DNA of 64,000 nt, taken from NCBI GenBank assembly GCA_021815365.1, contig JAKAGZ010000006.1, positions 1 to 64,000 on the forward strand, read 5' to 3'. Every line of letters begins with the position of its first letter. Positions within the stretch are counted from its first letter, which is position 1. Made by a program: the position numbers and the translations under genes. Below are positions 43,212-52,179 of the stretch, piece by piece. The DNA is from Bacteroidota bacterium. Lineage in GTDB: Bacteria > Bacteroidota > Ignavibacteria > Ignavibacteriales > Ignavibacteriaceae. Under the pieces are notes generated by a model. That model made no database searches and was not told the origin of the DNA. It worked only from the letters and a program-made list of their open reading frames with translations.

Positions 43212-44594
43212 GTGAATAAGTTAGTTTTTATAGTTGATGACGAGCAGGCTATTTCCAAACTTTTGTCATACTGGGCAAAGGATAAATGGAAATATGACGT
43301 GGAAGTATTTTCCAACGGCGAAGATGCACTGAAGAAGCTTCACCTTCGCCCGGATATTGTTCTGCTTGATATTATGCTGCCAGGGCTCGACGGAATAGAA
43401 ACCTTAAAACGCATCAAACAATTTGATGAGAACCTGCCTGTTATTATGCTTTCTGCACAAGGCAGTATAGAGGTTGCAGTTGAATCGCTCAGATTCGGTG
43501 CTTTCGATTATTTCCCAAAACCGATTGACATGCAAAAACTTGAGCCTGCCTTGAAAAATGCGATCAGGGCTTATGACCTTGTGAAAGAGCTTGAAAACTT
43601 AAAAGAGAATGTCAAAAAAGAATACAGCTTTGAGAATATAATTTCTTCTGACGGCAAAATGCAGGATGTTTTCAAACTTGTTTCGAAAGTATTGAATAAT
43701 GATATAACTGTACTTATTCACGGTGAAAGCGGAACCGGGAAAGAGCTTGTGGCAAGAGCGATCCATTATAATGGTAAAAGAAAAGATAAACCCTTTATTG
43801 TTGTTAACTGTGCATCAATCCCGCGTGAGCTTCTCGAAAGTGAATTGTTCGGTCACGAAAAGGGATCATTTACAGGTGCGCACCAGCGAAAGCTGGGTAA
43901 GTTTGAATTAGCAAACGAAGGAACGATTTTTCTTGATGAAGTCGGTGAGCTTGAAATGCTTCTGCAGGCAAAACTCCTTAGGGTTATCCAGCAAAAAGAA
44001 TTTGAAAGAGTCGGCGGAACTGAATTAATAAAAACAGATGTAAGAATTATTTCAGCAACGAACAGGGAACTGAAGAATGCGGTTGAAAACAAAGAATTCC
44101 GGGAAGATCTTTACTACAGGTTGAACTCCTTCCCGATCACTATCCCTCCTTTGCGGCATAGGAAGGGGGACATTCTTGTTTTAGCTGAACATTTTCTGAA
44201 GGAATTTAACCAGAAGTTAGGGAAGAATATCAAAGGCTTTACTAAACGAGCATTGAAACTGATTTATGAATATAACTGGCCCGGCAATATCCGCGAGATG
44301 GAAAACACAATTGAACGCTGCCTGATCATTGCTGAAAAAGATACTATAGATGTAGATGATCTTCCTGCACATATCAGGAGCGCAGACCCCTCATATTCGA
44401 TGGAGTATTCAGGCTCGTTGTTCGGAGATGAAACGATAATACCTTTTGAAAAATTAAAAGAAGAGTCAATAAGGCATGCATTAAAAGTAACGAATGGGAA
44501 TATTGTTGAAGCTGCAAAAAAATTGCAGCTCGGCAGGGCAACAATTTACAGACTGATGGAGAAATATAATATTGAAAACCGTTCATCAGAGTAA
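43212..44594 (+). CDS. Sigma-54-dependent response regulator (NtrC/AtoC type)
   Basis: 460 residues, GTG start. Receiver with Asp53 (VLLDIMLPGLDG). AAA+ domain: Walker A GESGTGKE, GSFTGA loop, GTIFLDEVGEL and NWPGNIREMENTIERC. C-terminal HTH: AAKKLQLGRATIYRLMEKY. Follows the PAS kinase and is followed by STAS and PP2C-type genes, so the block links phosphorelay to a partner-switch output. Shares its architecture with the 22259 protein but has a different recognition helix. Confidence 0.93.
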   Translation: MNKLVFIVDDEQAISKLLSYWAKDKWKYDVEVFSNGEDALKKLHLRPDIVLLDIMLPGLDGIETLKRIKQFDENLPVIMLSAQGSIEVAVESLRFGAFDYFPKPIDMQKLEPALKNAIRAYDLVKELENLKENVKKEYSFENIISSDGKMQDVFKLVSKVLNNDITVLIHGESGTGKELVARAIHYNGKRKDKPFIVVNCASIPRELLESELFGHEKGSFTGAHQRKLGKFELANEGTIFLDEVGELEMLLQAKLLRVIQQKEFERVGGTELIKTDVRIISATNRELKNAVENKEFREDLYYRLNSFPITIPPLRHRKGDILVLAEHFLKEFNQKLGKNIKGFTKRALKLIYEYNWPGNIREMENTIERCLIIAEKDTIDVDDLPAHIRSADPSYSMEYSGSLFGDETIIPFEKLKEESIRHALKVTNGNIVEAAKKLQLGRATIYRLMEKYNIENRSSE

Positions 44595-44618
44595 GTCATA
44601 ACTTAGCCAGGATATTAA

Positions 44619-44957
44619 ATGGATTTTACGAAAGAAAAATACGCTGATGTTTTAGTAGAAGTAGTAAATCTCACAAGGGCTACACTTAAAGAAGCCGAAG
44701 AGTTTAAGCTTACTCTTTCACAGGATATTGAAGAAGGTGCAAAAAAAATAGTTGTTGATATTTCTCAGTGTGAGTTTATTGATTCAACTTTTCTTGGAGC
44801 CCTTGTTGTCTCACTTAAAAAAATTACTGGTCTCGGCGGCGACCTGAGATTAGTAGGGTTTCAGCCTGCTGTTCATTCTATGTTCGAACTTACAAGAATG
44901 TACCGCGTCTTCGAATCATATAAAACAAAAGAAGAGGCAATACAAAGTTTCAGTTGA
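44619..44957 (+). CDS. STAS-domain anti-sigma-factor antagonist
   Basis: 112 residues, a single STAS domain. The phosphorylatable Ser is in CEFIDSTFLGALVVSLKKI, preceded by the strand KIVVDIS and followed by GDLRLVGFQPAVHSMFEL. Such proteins bind an anti-sigma kinase when dephosphorylated. No HPK-type anti-sigma kinase (RsbW) gene is adjacent, but a PP2C phosphatase that could dephosphorylate it follows 94 bp downstream. Confidence 0.9.
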   Translation: MDFTKEKYADVLVEVVNLTRATLKEAEEFKLTLSQDIEEGAKKIVVDISQCEFIDSTFLGALVVSLKKITGLGGDLRLVGFQPAVHSMFELTRMYRVFESYKTKEEAIQSFS

Positions 44958-45051
44958 GGATTTTTCCGTAAACCCCAGCATAAAATTTAATTCGTAAGTT
45001 TCATTCTAACTAATGCCATTAGCTATCAGGTAAAAAACAGATCATAAGTAA

Positions 45052-46620
45052 ATGCAGGAAGAGCAAAAATCAATTCTTATAATAGATGACGATGTAACAG
45101 TCCGCAAACTTATCGAACATCACTTAAAAAAGAACGGCTATAATACCCTCGTTGCAGATGGTTCAGAAAGCGGGTTTAAGCATTTAAATGAAAGTAAAGT
45201 AGACCTCGTTCTGTGTGATGTAACTATGCAGGGGATGGACGGATTTACTTTCTGTAAACAGGTGAGAGTAAATGAAAAGTTCAAAACCTTGCCTTTTGTA
45301 TTTGTAACAGCAAAAACCTCTCTTGAAGATAAATCATCGGCTCTTGAAGCGGGGGGCGATGATATAATTACAAAACCTTTCGACATTAATGAACTTATAC
45401 TTAAAGTCCGCGCCCTGATTCGTAAAGCTGACATTTACAAAGCATACGGCGGTGCTGCGAAAAAAAATGTTGAAGAAGCATTTCAGCAGGATAAAACAAA
45501 AATTCTTCTTGTTGATGATGATAATACTATGTCAAGATTATTCCAGTATAATTTGAACAAGGAAGGTTTTGAATGCTTAACTGCTTCCAGCGCAGAAGAA
45601 GGTCTTGAAAAAGCGAAGTCTTTTCAACCGGATATAATTATTTCTGATATAATGATGCCTAAAACAGATGGGTTCGAGTTCAGAAAAATGATCCTTAAGA
45701 ATGACGAACTAAAAGGAATACCGTTTGTTTTTCTTACTGCAAAAGGAGATGAGAGCGATATACTTGACGGCTATGGATTGGGAATTACGGATTATGTGAT
45801 AAAAACAGCAGGACCCCGCATAGTAGTTGCAAAAGTTAGTGCAATAATCCAAAGCCTTGGCAAAGAAAGACAAAAAGCTGTAAGCGAATTGCACCAGGCG
45901 GCAGACTCAATGAGAGTGAAAGTTGTTCCTGAAGAAAGCCCGAAGTTTGAAGGATTTGAAATCAAACAATGGCATCAGCCTTTCCAGGGAATTCCCGGAG
46001 GTGATTTTATTGACTACTTCAATTTAGATGATGAACATCTTGCAATAATACTTGGTGATGTTATGGGCAAAAAATGGGGAGCGTGGTATTTTGCTTTTGC
46101 CTATGCAGGTTATGTCAGAAGCGCAATCCGGGTGGTTCTTCAAACCGAAAAAGATTTAAGCCCGAAAACAATTTTACAACAGGTGAATAAATCAGTTTAC
46201 CAGGATGCAAAAATTTCTGAGGTTTTTGCAACGCTTTCCATTCTGGTTCTGAATAAGAAAAGCAAGGTTGTTGAATATACCGGCGCCGGCGACCTGCCTG
46301 TTCTTTACAAGGAATCTTCGGGTGGAGAAATTAAAAAGATGCAATCAAAAGGCTTGTTGCTTGGATTTGCTGCTGATGGAAACTACGAAAATATCTCGGT
46401 GCAAATGGAAAAAAATGATTGCCTCTTTCTGACCACAGACGGGATTATGGAAACGAGAAATGCTGCCGGTGAACAGTTCGGTGCAAAAAAATTAAATGAA
46501 GTTTTGAAAAGTATTTCACCGGAAGATGATCCATTTGTTAAATTGAAAAAAGAATTTATAGATTTTACAGGAAGTAAATTTGAAGATGATATTAGCCTGA
46601 TAACAATAAAGTCTGTTTAA
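45052..46620 (+). CDS. REC-REC-PP2C (RsbU/SpoIIE-like) response-regulator phosphatase
   Basis: 522 residues. Receiver 1 has Asp56 (LVLCDVTMQGMDG) and the usual Lys-Pro (ITKPFD). Receiver 2 has Asp199 (IIISDIMMPKTDG), but the conserved Lys is followed by Thr (VIKTAG). A C-terminal PP2C/SpoIIE phosphatase (about 300-522) has the metal residues in PGGDFIDYF, LGDVMGKKWGAW, TTDGIMETRN and FEDDISLITI. Likely dephosphorylates a STAS protein, plausibly the one encoded just upstream. Ends head-on against prfA with no gap. Confidence 0.92.
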   Translation: MQEEQKSILIIDDDVTVRKLIEHHLKKNGYNTLVADGSESGFKHLNESKVDLVLCDVTMQGMDGFTFCKQVRVNEKFKTLPFVFVTAKTSLEDKSSALEAGGDDIITKPFDINELILKVRALIRKADIYKAYGGAAKKNVEEAFQQDKTKILLVDDDNTMSRLFQYNLNKEGFECLTASSAEEGLEKAKSFQPDIIISDIMMPKTDGFEFRKMILKNDELKGIPFVFLTAKGDESDILDGYGLGITDYVIKTAGPRIVVAKVSAIIQSLGKERQKAVSELHQAADSMRVKVVPEESPKFEGFEIKQWHQPFQGIPGGDFIDYFNLDDEHLAIILGDVMGKKWGAWYFAFAYAGYVRSAIRVVLQTEKDLSPKTILQQVNKSVYQDAKISEVFATLSILVLNKKSKVVEYTGAGDLPVLYKESSGGEIKKMQSKGLLLGFAADGNYENISVQMEKNDCLFLTTDGIMETRNAAGEQFGAKKLNEVLKSISPEDDPFVKLKKEFIDFTGSKFEDDISLITIKSV

Positions 46621-47700
46621 TCAAACCTCATTGCTTGCCTGAAGCTTTTCTGTTCTGTCTGCTAATTTCAATTGTTCAATAAGTTCGTCGAGTTCGCCTT
46701 CAATAATATTGGAAAGATTATAAAGTGTCAGACCAATCCTGTGATCGGTGACGCGGTTCTGCGGGAAATTATACGTTCTGATCTTATCGCTTCTGTCACC
46801 GCTGCCAACCATTGATTTTCGTTGTGCTGAAAGTTCTGCGTTCTGCTCTTTTAATTTCATATCATAAAGACGTGCGCGTAAAACTTTCATTGCTTTCTGC
46901 CTGTTCTTTAGCTGTGATCTTTCGTCCTGGCACTGGACGACAATTCCCGTAGGCAGGTGAGTGATTCTTACGGCGGTCTCAACTTTGTTAACATTTTGCC
47001 CGCCGGCACCGCCTGAACGAAAAATATCTGTCCTTAAGTCATTCGGATTAATATCTATCTGAACATCTTCCGCTTCCGGCAAAACAGCAACAGATGCAGC
47101 AGAAGTATGCACCCTTCCGCTCGCTTCAGTTTCAGGTACTCTCTGGACTCTGTGTACGCCGCTTTCAAATTTTAAGCTGCCATAAATATGTTCACCGTTA
47201 ATCGAGAAGACAGCTTCTTTAACTCCGCCTCTCCCTGTATCGCTGATGTCCATTAGCTCAACCTTCCAGCCTTTTTTTTCTGCGTAGCGTGTATACATTC
47301 TGAAAAGATCTCCTGCGAAGAGAGCAGCCTCCTCGCCACCCGTACCGGCGCGGATTTCCATTATGATATTTTTATTATCATTCGGATCTTTTGGCAGCAG
47401 CAGGAATTTTATTTTCTCTTCCAGACTTTCTTTTTGTTCTGCAAGCTCATCAAGTTCATATTTTGCCAGTGAAACCAGGTCTTTGTCTGATGACGAATTT
47501 ATTATTTCCCTGTTACCATCAATATTTTTTAAAATTGCTGAATAGTCTTCGTATGCCTGCACTATTTCAACAAGCTCGCTTCTTTCCCTGCTCAGGCTCA
47601 CGATTTTTTCTCTGTCATTCATGAACGAAGGATCGGAAAGCTGCTGATTTATTATCTCAAACCGGTCTTTAACTTTTTTTAGTCTTTCGATTAAGTCCAT
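46621..47700 (-). CDS. prfA: Peptide chain release factor 1
   Basis: 359 residues, normal RF1 length. The catalytic GGQ loop is [19 protein letters not shown]. The codon-recognition domain with [19 protein letters not shown] and the RF1-type N-terminal helices are complete. It reads UAA and UAG stops. An upstream TATATTTG on the minus strand (47729-47722) fits the TAnnTTTG -7 element 21 bp before the ATG. Confidence 0.96.
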   Translation of the reverse strand: MDLIERLKKVKDRFEIINQQLSDPSFMNDREKIVSLSRERSELVEIVQAYEDYSAILKNIDGNREIINSSSDKDLVSLAKYELDELAEQKESLEEKIKFLLLPKDPNDNKNIIMEIRAGTGGEEAALFAGDLFRMYTRYAEKKGWKVELMDISDTGRGGVKEAVFSINGEHIYGSLKFESGVHRVQRVPETEASGRVHTSAASVAVLPEAEDVQIDINPNDLRTDIFRSGGAGGQNVNKVETAVRITHLPTGIVVQCQDERSQLKNRQKAMKVLRARLYDMKLKEQNAELSAQRKSMVGSGDRSDKIRTYNFPQNRVTDHRIGLTLYNLSNIIEGELDELIEQLKLADRTEKLQASNEV

Positions 47701-47760
47701 TTCTTTTTTTTATATGGGCATCAAATATAGTAAAGGGAGGGGTTAAAATCTAAATATGGT

Positions 47761-48210
47761 CTAATGTGAATAAATGGTTTTCAGCGAGTAGTTTTCGGTT
47801 GGTCCTTTAACCGACCAGCTTAATACAGTGTTTTCATCATTCATACTTAACTCTGCGGAATAAAGATCGTTATTGCAATTATGCGGCTCAATACTTTCCC
47901 AGGTATTTTTTTTAACCTTTGAGAGTTCAACTAAAAAGAGTGGTTTGTTTTCTCCAAACCGCAGATGTTCGAGTTTTATTTTGCCGGGGCTAATGAATGT
48001 CCACCTGTAAATGTTCCTGGCATTGATCAGCAAACTGTCTTCGTTCTCCCAGCGAATATGTTCATAGAAAATAATTTCTTTCTCAGATGGTCTTTCGGTT
48101 TTCACCTTACCTGAAAATCTGTGCGTTATTATTCCCATTGAATCGTAACTTTCAGTATATAGCTTTTTTATGCTGATCAGTTTCTCTATTATTTCTTTTC
48201 GCGAAAGCAT
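47761..48210 (-). CDS. DUF6314-like protein
   Basis: 149 residues, beta-rich with no signal. The order FSGKVKTE, IFYEHIRWE, NIYRWTF, KIKLEHLRFG, HNCNNDLYSAEL, and the end WSVKGPTENYSLKTIYSH follow the DUF6314 pattern ('…G.W…Y.E…W…H.C..D.Y…W.V.GP.KDY…Y'). Function unknown; lipocalin-like fold is likely for this family. Divergent from the next module. Confidence 0.65.
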   Translation of the reverse strand: MLSRKEIIEKLISIKKLYTESYDSMGIITHRFSGKVKTERPSEKEIIFYEHIRWENEDSLLINARNIYRWTFISPGKIKLEHLRFGENKPLFLVELSKVKKNTWESIEPHNCNNDLYSAELSMNDENTVLSWSVKGPTENYSLKTIYSH

Positions 48211-48290
48211 AAAACAAATTTATAGGGCTAATGGTTATGGTTCAACAATCCTATATTTTATATATTAACAATGACAATACTTTCAACTAA

Positions 48291-48557
48291 ATGAAAAAAC
48301 CTCTATCAGATACTAGCCCGGCAGCAGAGAAAGCTCTTATTGCTCTGATACGAAGCAAGAGCGTAGCGGAAAGATTATCACAAGTATTTTCAATGAGTTC
48401 ACTCGCACTGCGTCTTTCAAAGAGGGCGATAGCCCGCAGAAATCCTGGTCTGACAAAAAAAGAAATTGACCTGCTGTTTGTAAAGTATCATTACGGCGAG
48501 GATATGTATAAAAAAGTGAAACAGTATCTATCGAAATACCCAGATGAAAAGAAATGA
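48291..48557 (+). CDS. Small partner of a nucleotidyltransferase module
   Basis: 88 residues, helical. Characteristic segments are FSMSSLALRLSKRAIARRNPGLTKKEIDLLFVKYHYGED. I recall similar ~90-residue proteins encoded just upstream of AbiEii-type nucleotidyltransferases in many genomes, without a named function. It overlaps the nucleotidyltransferase gene by 14 bp, so the two are probably translated together; the pair may be a toxin-antitoxin or accessory module. Confidence 0.75.
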   Translation: MKKPLSDTSPAAEKALIALIRSKSVAERLSQVFSMSSLALRLSKRAIARRNPGLTKKEIDLLFVKYHYGEDMYKKVKQYLSKYPDEKK

Positions 48558-49134
48558 AATAAACGATGCTCTCGAACCGTTGATCAACGCCTTTGACGAA
48601 TTGGGTATTTTGTATTACGTCGGTGGTTCGGTTGCAAGTTCTGCTTATGGAACTGCCCGTACGACTCTTGACGTAGATGTTGTTTTGAATATATTGCCCT
48701 CTCACATTAAGCCTCTTGTGGATAAACTTAAAGACAAATACTATATAGATACAGAAATGATTGCTGATGCCATAAAATCACGATCATCTTTTAACCTGAT
48801 TCATACACAAACGATGATAAAGATTGACTGTTTTATCTTAAAAGATCAGCCTTATTCAAAAGCTTCTTTCGAAAGAAAAAGAAAAGATAAATTGGAAGAA
48901 TTGCCCGATGCGATCAGTGTCTATTTATGTTCACCCGAAGATATAATTCTGAATAAACTGGAATGGTTTAAAATGGGAGGTGAGGTTTCGGAAAGACAGT
49001 GGTCAGATATACTTGGGGTAATAAAAATACAATCCGAAACCCTTGACAGAGAATACTTAAAAACCTGGGCAAAGGAGCTGAACGTTTTTAGTCTGCTTGA
49101 AAAAGCATTTATCGAATGCGGTGTAGAACTGTAA
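48544..49134 (+). CDS. Nucleotidyltransferase of the AbiEii-like group
   Basis: 196 residues. The nucleotidyltransferase core is YYVGGSVASSAYGTARTTLDVDVVLN: a GGS motif and D-x-D metal pair, with a further acidic strand MIKIDCFIL. The C-terminal helical part includes YLCSPEDIILNKLEWFKMGGEVSERQWSDILGVI, typical of this group. Intact, unlike the related gene at 56274. Role inferred as antiviral or toxin-antitoxin by family; not proven. Confidence 0.82.
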   Translation: MKRNEINDALEPLINAFDELGILYYVGGSVASSAYGTARTTLDVDVVLNILPSHIKPLVDKLKDKYYIDTEMIADAIKSRSSFNLIHTQTMIKIDCFILKDQPYSKASFERKRKDKLEELPDAISVYLCSPEDIILNKLEWFKMGGEVSERQWSDILGVIKIQSETLDREYLKTWAKELNVFSLLEKAFIECGVEL

Positions 49135-49243
49135 ATTTTTTATCCACGTTTCTTCTTTTAACCTTTTCATATTCATATTTACATAATTATTCAAACAAAT
49201 ATTTTATATTTTAACGGATAACTTTTAAAGAAATCAGTCTTAA

Positions 49244-50464
49244 ATGAAAAAATTCGATATACCTCAATTCTACAGAAGTTCAATCATATCAAGAATAAAA
49301 GAAACAAGAAAGGACAACGATCCGCGTAAGAAAGATTTTACCCCAACCCTCCTTGATTTCGGACCAGTGCGTTTTTACGTTGCCCGGCATTTTGGATTTT
49401 GTTATGGAGTAGAAAATGCAATTGAGATCTCATACAAAACTGTAGAGGAAAATCCCGGCAAAAGAATTTTTCTTTTAAGTGAAATGATTCACAATCCCGG
49501 CGTGAATGATGACCTTAAAAGCAGAGGTGTAAAGTTCATAATGGATACTTCTGGTAAACAGCTTATTAATTGGAGTGAATTAAATTCAGATGATATTGTA
49601 ATTATTCCGGCATTCGGCACAACTTTGGAGATTGAAAAAAAACTTTCTGATATTGGGCTTGACGCTTACCGTTATAACACGACCTGCCCTTTCGTAGAAA
49701 AAGTCTGGAACCGCTCGGCGCAGCTTGGGAAAGAGAATTACACAATTATTATTCACGGCAAACATTATCACGAGGAAACCCGCGCAACTTTTTCTCACAG
49801 TGTTCAAAATTCACATTCGGTGATAGTAAGAAATCTTGAAGAGACAAAATTTCTGTCACAAATTATCCTTGGCGAAAGACCTGAAGAAGAATTTTATTCA
49901 TTCTTTCAGGGGAAATATTCCGCCGGGTTTGATGTAAAAAGAGATTTAAGAAAAATCGGGGTTGTGAATCAAACCACAATGCTTGCAACGGAAACGCAGA
50001 CAATTGCTGATCAATTAAAAGATACGATGATAAAAAAATATGGTAAAGAAAATCTGCCCGACCACTTTGCCGATACACGCGACACTTTATGTTATGCTAC
50101 AAACGATAACCAGGAAGCCACTTATGCTCTTCTGAAAAAGAAGGCAGATTTTGCAATAGTTGTAGGCGGGTATAACAGCTCAAATACAGGTCACATTGTT
50201 GAATTGTGCGAAGAAAAAATTAAAACATATTTTATTTCTTCAGCAGAAAAAATAATTTCGGAAAGTCAGATAAGCCATTTTGACATTCACAAAAAAGAAG
50301 AAGTAATAACAAAAAATTTTCTTCCTGATAAAAAACCTGTTGATATTTTGCTTACCAGCGGCGCTTCCTGCCCCGATGCAGTTGTAGACCAGGTGTTGCA
50401 GAAGGTACTTTCTTTATTCGATGGTGTAAAGGATTTGGAAGATGTTTTTTCGTTAAGTCTATAA
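49244..50464 (+). CDS. ispH: 4-hydroxy-3-methylbut-2-enyl diphosphate reductase (long form)
   Basis: Last step of the MEP isoprenoid pathway: reduces HMBPP to IPP and DMAPP. 406 residues, the long form also found in cyanobacteria and plastids. The three Fe-S Cys ligands lie in FGFCYGVENA (Cys53), TTCPFVEKVW and TSGASCPDAVVDQV. The substrate-contacting Thr/Asn/His region HGKHYHEETRATFSH is present. Single gene with a structured terminator region after it. Confidence 0.94.
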   Translation: MKKFDIPQFYRSSIISRIKETRKDNDPRKKDFTPTLLDFGPVRFYVARHFGFCYGVENAIEISYKTVEENPGKRIFLLSEMIHNPGVNDDLKSRGVKFIMDTSGKQLINWSELNSDDIVIIPAFGTTLEIEKKLSDIGLDAYRYNTTCPFVEKVWNRSAQLGKENYTIIIHGKHYHEETRATFSHSVQNSHSVIVRNLEETKFLSQIILGERPEEEFYSFFQGKYSAGFDVKRDLRKIGVVNQTTMLATETQTIADQLKDTMIKKYGKENLPDHFADTRDTLCYATNDNQEATYALLKKKADFAIVVGGYNSSNTGHIVELCEEKIKTYFISSAEKIISESQISHFDIHKKEEVITKNFLPDKKPVDILLTSGASCPDAVVDQVLQKVLSLFDGVKDLEDVFSLSL

Positions 50465-50472
50465 CCCCCTTC

Positions 50473-50544
50473 TTCTTGATCTTGCTCCTGCCTGCCGGCA
50501 GGCAGGCTTAATCTTAAACTATTCCTGTCGAGCAAGATGAAGAG
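50473..50544. terminator. Stem-loop between convergent genes with a perfect 20-bp palindrome nested in its loop
   Basis: The outer stem pairs ATCTTGCTC (50479-50487) with GAGCAAGAT (50530-50538), extended by CTT/AAG bases. Its loop holds the perfect palindrome CCTGCCTGCC/GGCAGGCAGG (50487-50506). It lies between the convergent ispH and DsbD-N-like genes and may terminate both. The inner palindrome belongs to a family seen elsewhere in the window. Confidence 0.55.
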
Positions 50545-50554
50545 TAAAAACGTC

Positions 50555-51055
50555 TTATTTTAGATTGACAGATATGCTGAATGGCTTACTCACAGGAAAA
50601 AGACAGGTCTGATCGTTACACGGCTGGTATTGCAGCTTTCCCGTAACATTTAATTTTTTATCTCTGAGTTTTTTATCTACCAACAGTACGGCTTTAATTT
50701 TTGCCTGAGTTTCATAAAGAGCAAGCTCAGAATTTGAAAATGGCAGCTTTACCATTTTAGCAGGTGGATAAATTATTTTCTGAATGGCAAAATCTTCTGA
50801 CTTGTCAAACCTTATTACCGTTGGCATCAGTGATTCTTCGGGTAGTTTGTTTGCATTTATGTGCCAGGATTTTTTTATGTTGAGGATAATGTCAATGTTT
50901 ATTTTCTTCCCTTCCGCAGTTTTTTTTATTGTATGCGTGAAAGAGAGATCAACTATTGATTGAGGCGAAATACTTTGACTGAAAATATTAACATTTCCAA
51001 ACAGCAAAACCAGCAGTATGATAATAAATTTCGGTAATATCTTTTCCTTTTTCAT
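50555..51055 (-). CDS. DsbD N-terminal-domain-like periplasmic protein
   Basis: 166 residues with a signal peptide (cleavage near NIFSQ). The mature domain resembles the DsbD alpha/'DsbC' corrector domain: KKSWHINANKLPEESLMPTVIRF, then KLQYQPCNDQTCLFPVSKPF with a C-x4-C pair. In DsbD this domain passes electrons to periplasmic thiols. Here it stands alone without the membrane and thioredoxin parts. Its ATG overlaps the stop of the upstream oxidoreductase gene (TAATG). Confidence 0.82.
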   Translation of the reverse strand: MKKEKILPKFIIILLVLLFGNVNIFSQSISPQSIVDLSFTHTIKKTAEGKKINIDIILNIKKSWHINANKLPEESLMPTVIRFDKSEDFAIQKIIYPPAKMVKLPFSNSELALYETQAKIKAVLLVDKKLRDKKLNVTGKLQYQPCNDQTCLFPVSKPFSISVNLK

Positions 51056-52020
51056 TATGCCTCCGTTTGATTTGAAATAATTTTTATTCTTTGAGAAGCC
51101 TGCCGGAATTCATCCAAAAGTTTTTTAAATAATTCTTCGACAGTAAGAATTTCTTTTACCAGCCCTGAACTTTGTCCTGCTTCCATTTCACCCTCTGTTT
51201 CATCGCCTTCAAATATTCCCAGGCGCTCTCTTTTTTTGCCGAGCAATTCTCTTAATTTATTTTCGTCCCATCCTTCTTCTTCAGCTTTTACAGAGCGCAG
51301 GGCAAAATCGTTCTTCATCATTCTTACCAGTCCGATTTTTTTATAAGCCAAAACAGTATCACCATCTTTCGATTCAACAACTTTTCTTTTATAATTTGGA
51401 TGAGCAGATGATTCAACAGTTGCGGCGAATCTTGTACCAAGCTGTACACCCTCTGCGCCAAGAGAAAGTGCAGCAAGAATCCCTCTTCCGTCTGCAATTC
51501 CTCCCGCTGCAATCACAGGAATTTTGACAGCGTCTACTATCTGTGGAATAAGACACAATGTTGTTGTTTCATCAATTCCGTTGTGACCGCCGGCTTCTAC
51601 CCCTTCGCCTACCACTGCATCACAGCCGGCGCTTTCTGCTTTCAAAGCAAATTTTGTTGAAGGGACAACGTGCACAACAATAATATTGTTTTTTTTCAGT
51701 ATGTCAATAAATTTTGCCGGGTTTCCCGCAGAAGAAAAAACAATTCTTACCCCTTCTTCAATTACAACATTTACTAATTCTTCGGCATCGCCGCGAAGCA
51801 GAGGAATATTAACACCGAAGGGTTTATCAGTTGCGGCTCTACACTTTTGAATATGTTCGCGCAGAAGCTCAGGCTTCATCGAACCCGAACCGATTAATCC
51901 CAGCCCCCCGCAGTTAGAAACTGCCGAAGCTAACTTCCATCCCGAAACCCAGACCATTCCAGCCTGAATTACCGGGTATTCAATGTTAAATAATTTTGTG
52001 ATCCTTGTGTCAAATTTCAT
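51055..52020 (-). CDS. Nitronate monooxygenase-like FMN oxidoreductase
   Basis: About 321 residues from the ATG at 52020 (MKFDTRITKLFNIEYPVIQ); the reading frame extends to 52098 but adds an atypical N terminus. TIM barrel of the 2-nitropropane dioxygenase family: QAGMVWVSGWKLASAVSNCGGLG, GVEAGGHNG (FMN/His region), PVIAAGGIADGRG and LGAEGVQLGTRF. May oxidise nitronates, or act as an enoyl reductase (FabK-like). The C terminus is longer than FabK by a helical tail. Confidence 0.85.
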   Translation of the reverse strand: MKFDTRITKLFNIEYPVIQAGMVWVSGWKLASAVSNCGGLGLIGSGSMKPELLREHIQKCRAATDKPFGVNIPLLRGDAEELVNVVIEEGVRIVFSSAGNPAKFIDILKKNNIIVVHVVPSTKFALKAESAGCDAVVGEGVEAGGHNGIDETTTLCLIPQIVDAVKIPVIAAGGIADGRGILAALSLGAEGVQLGTRFAATVESSAHPNYKRKVVESKDGDTVLAYKKIGLVRMMKNDFALRSVKAEEEGWDENKLRELLGKKRERLGIFEGDETEGEMEAGQSSGLVKEILTVEELFKKLLDEFRQASQRIKIISNQTEA

Positions 52021-52179
52021 AATAGTTCTTTGTTCAATATTGGTTTTTAATTTGGTATAACAATATAAAGACTTCCTGCAAAAGATTTTGCTGAACATTC
52101 ACACACGCATTTAGTTGTTATTCGGAAGGAGTTTAAGTATTTTTACAATTCACGAAGAGATAAATAAAATTATAATTTT

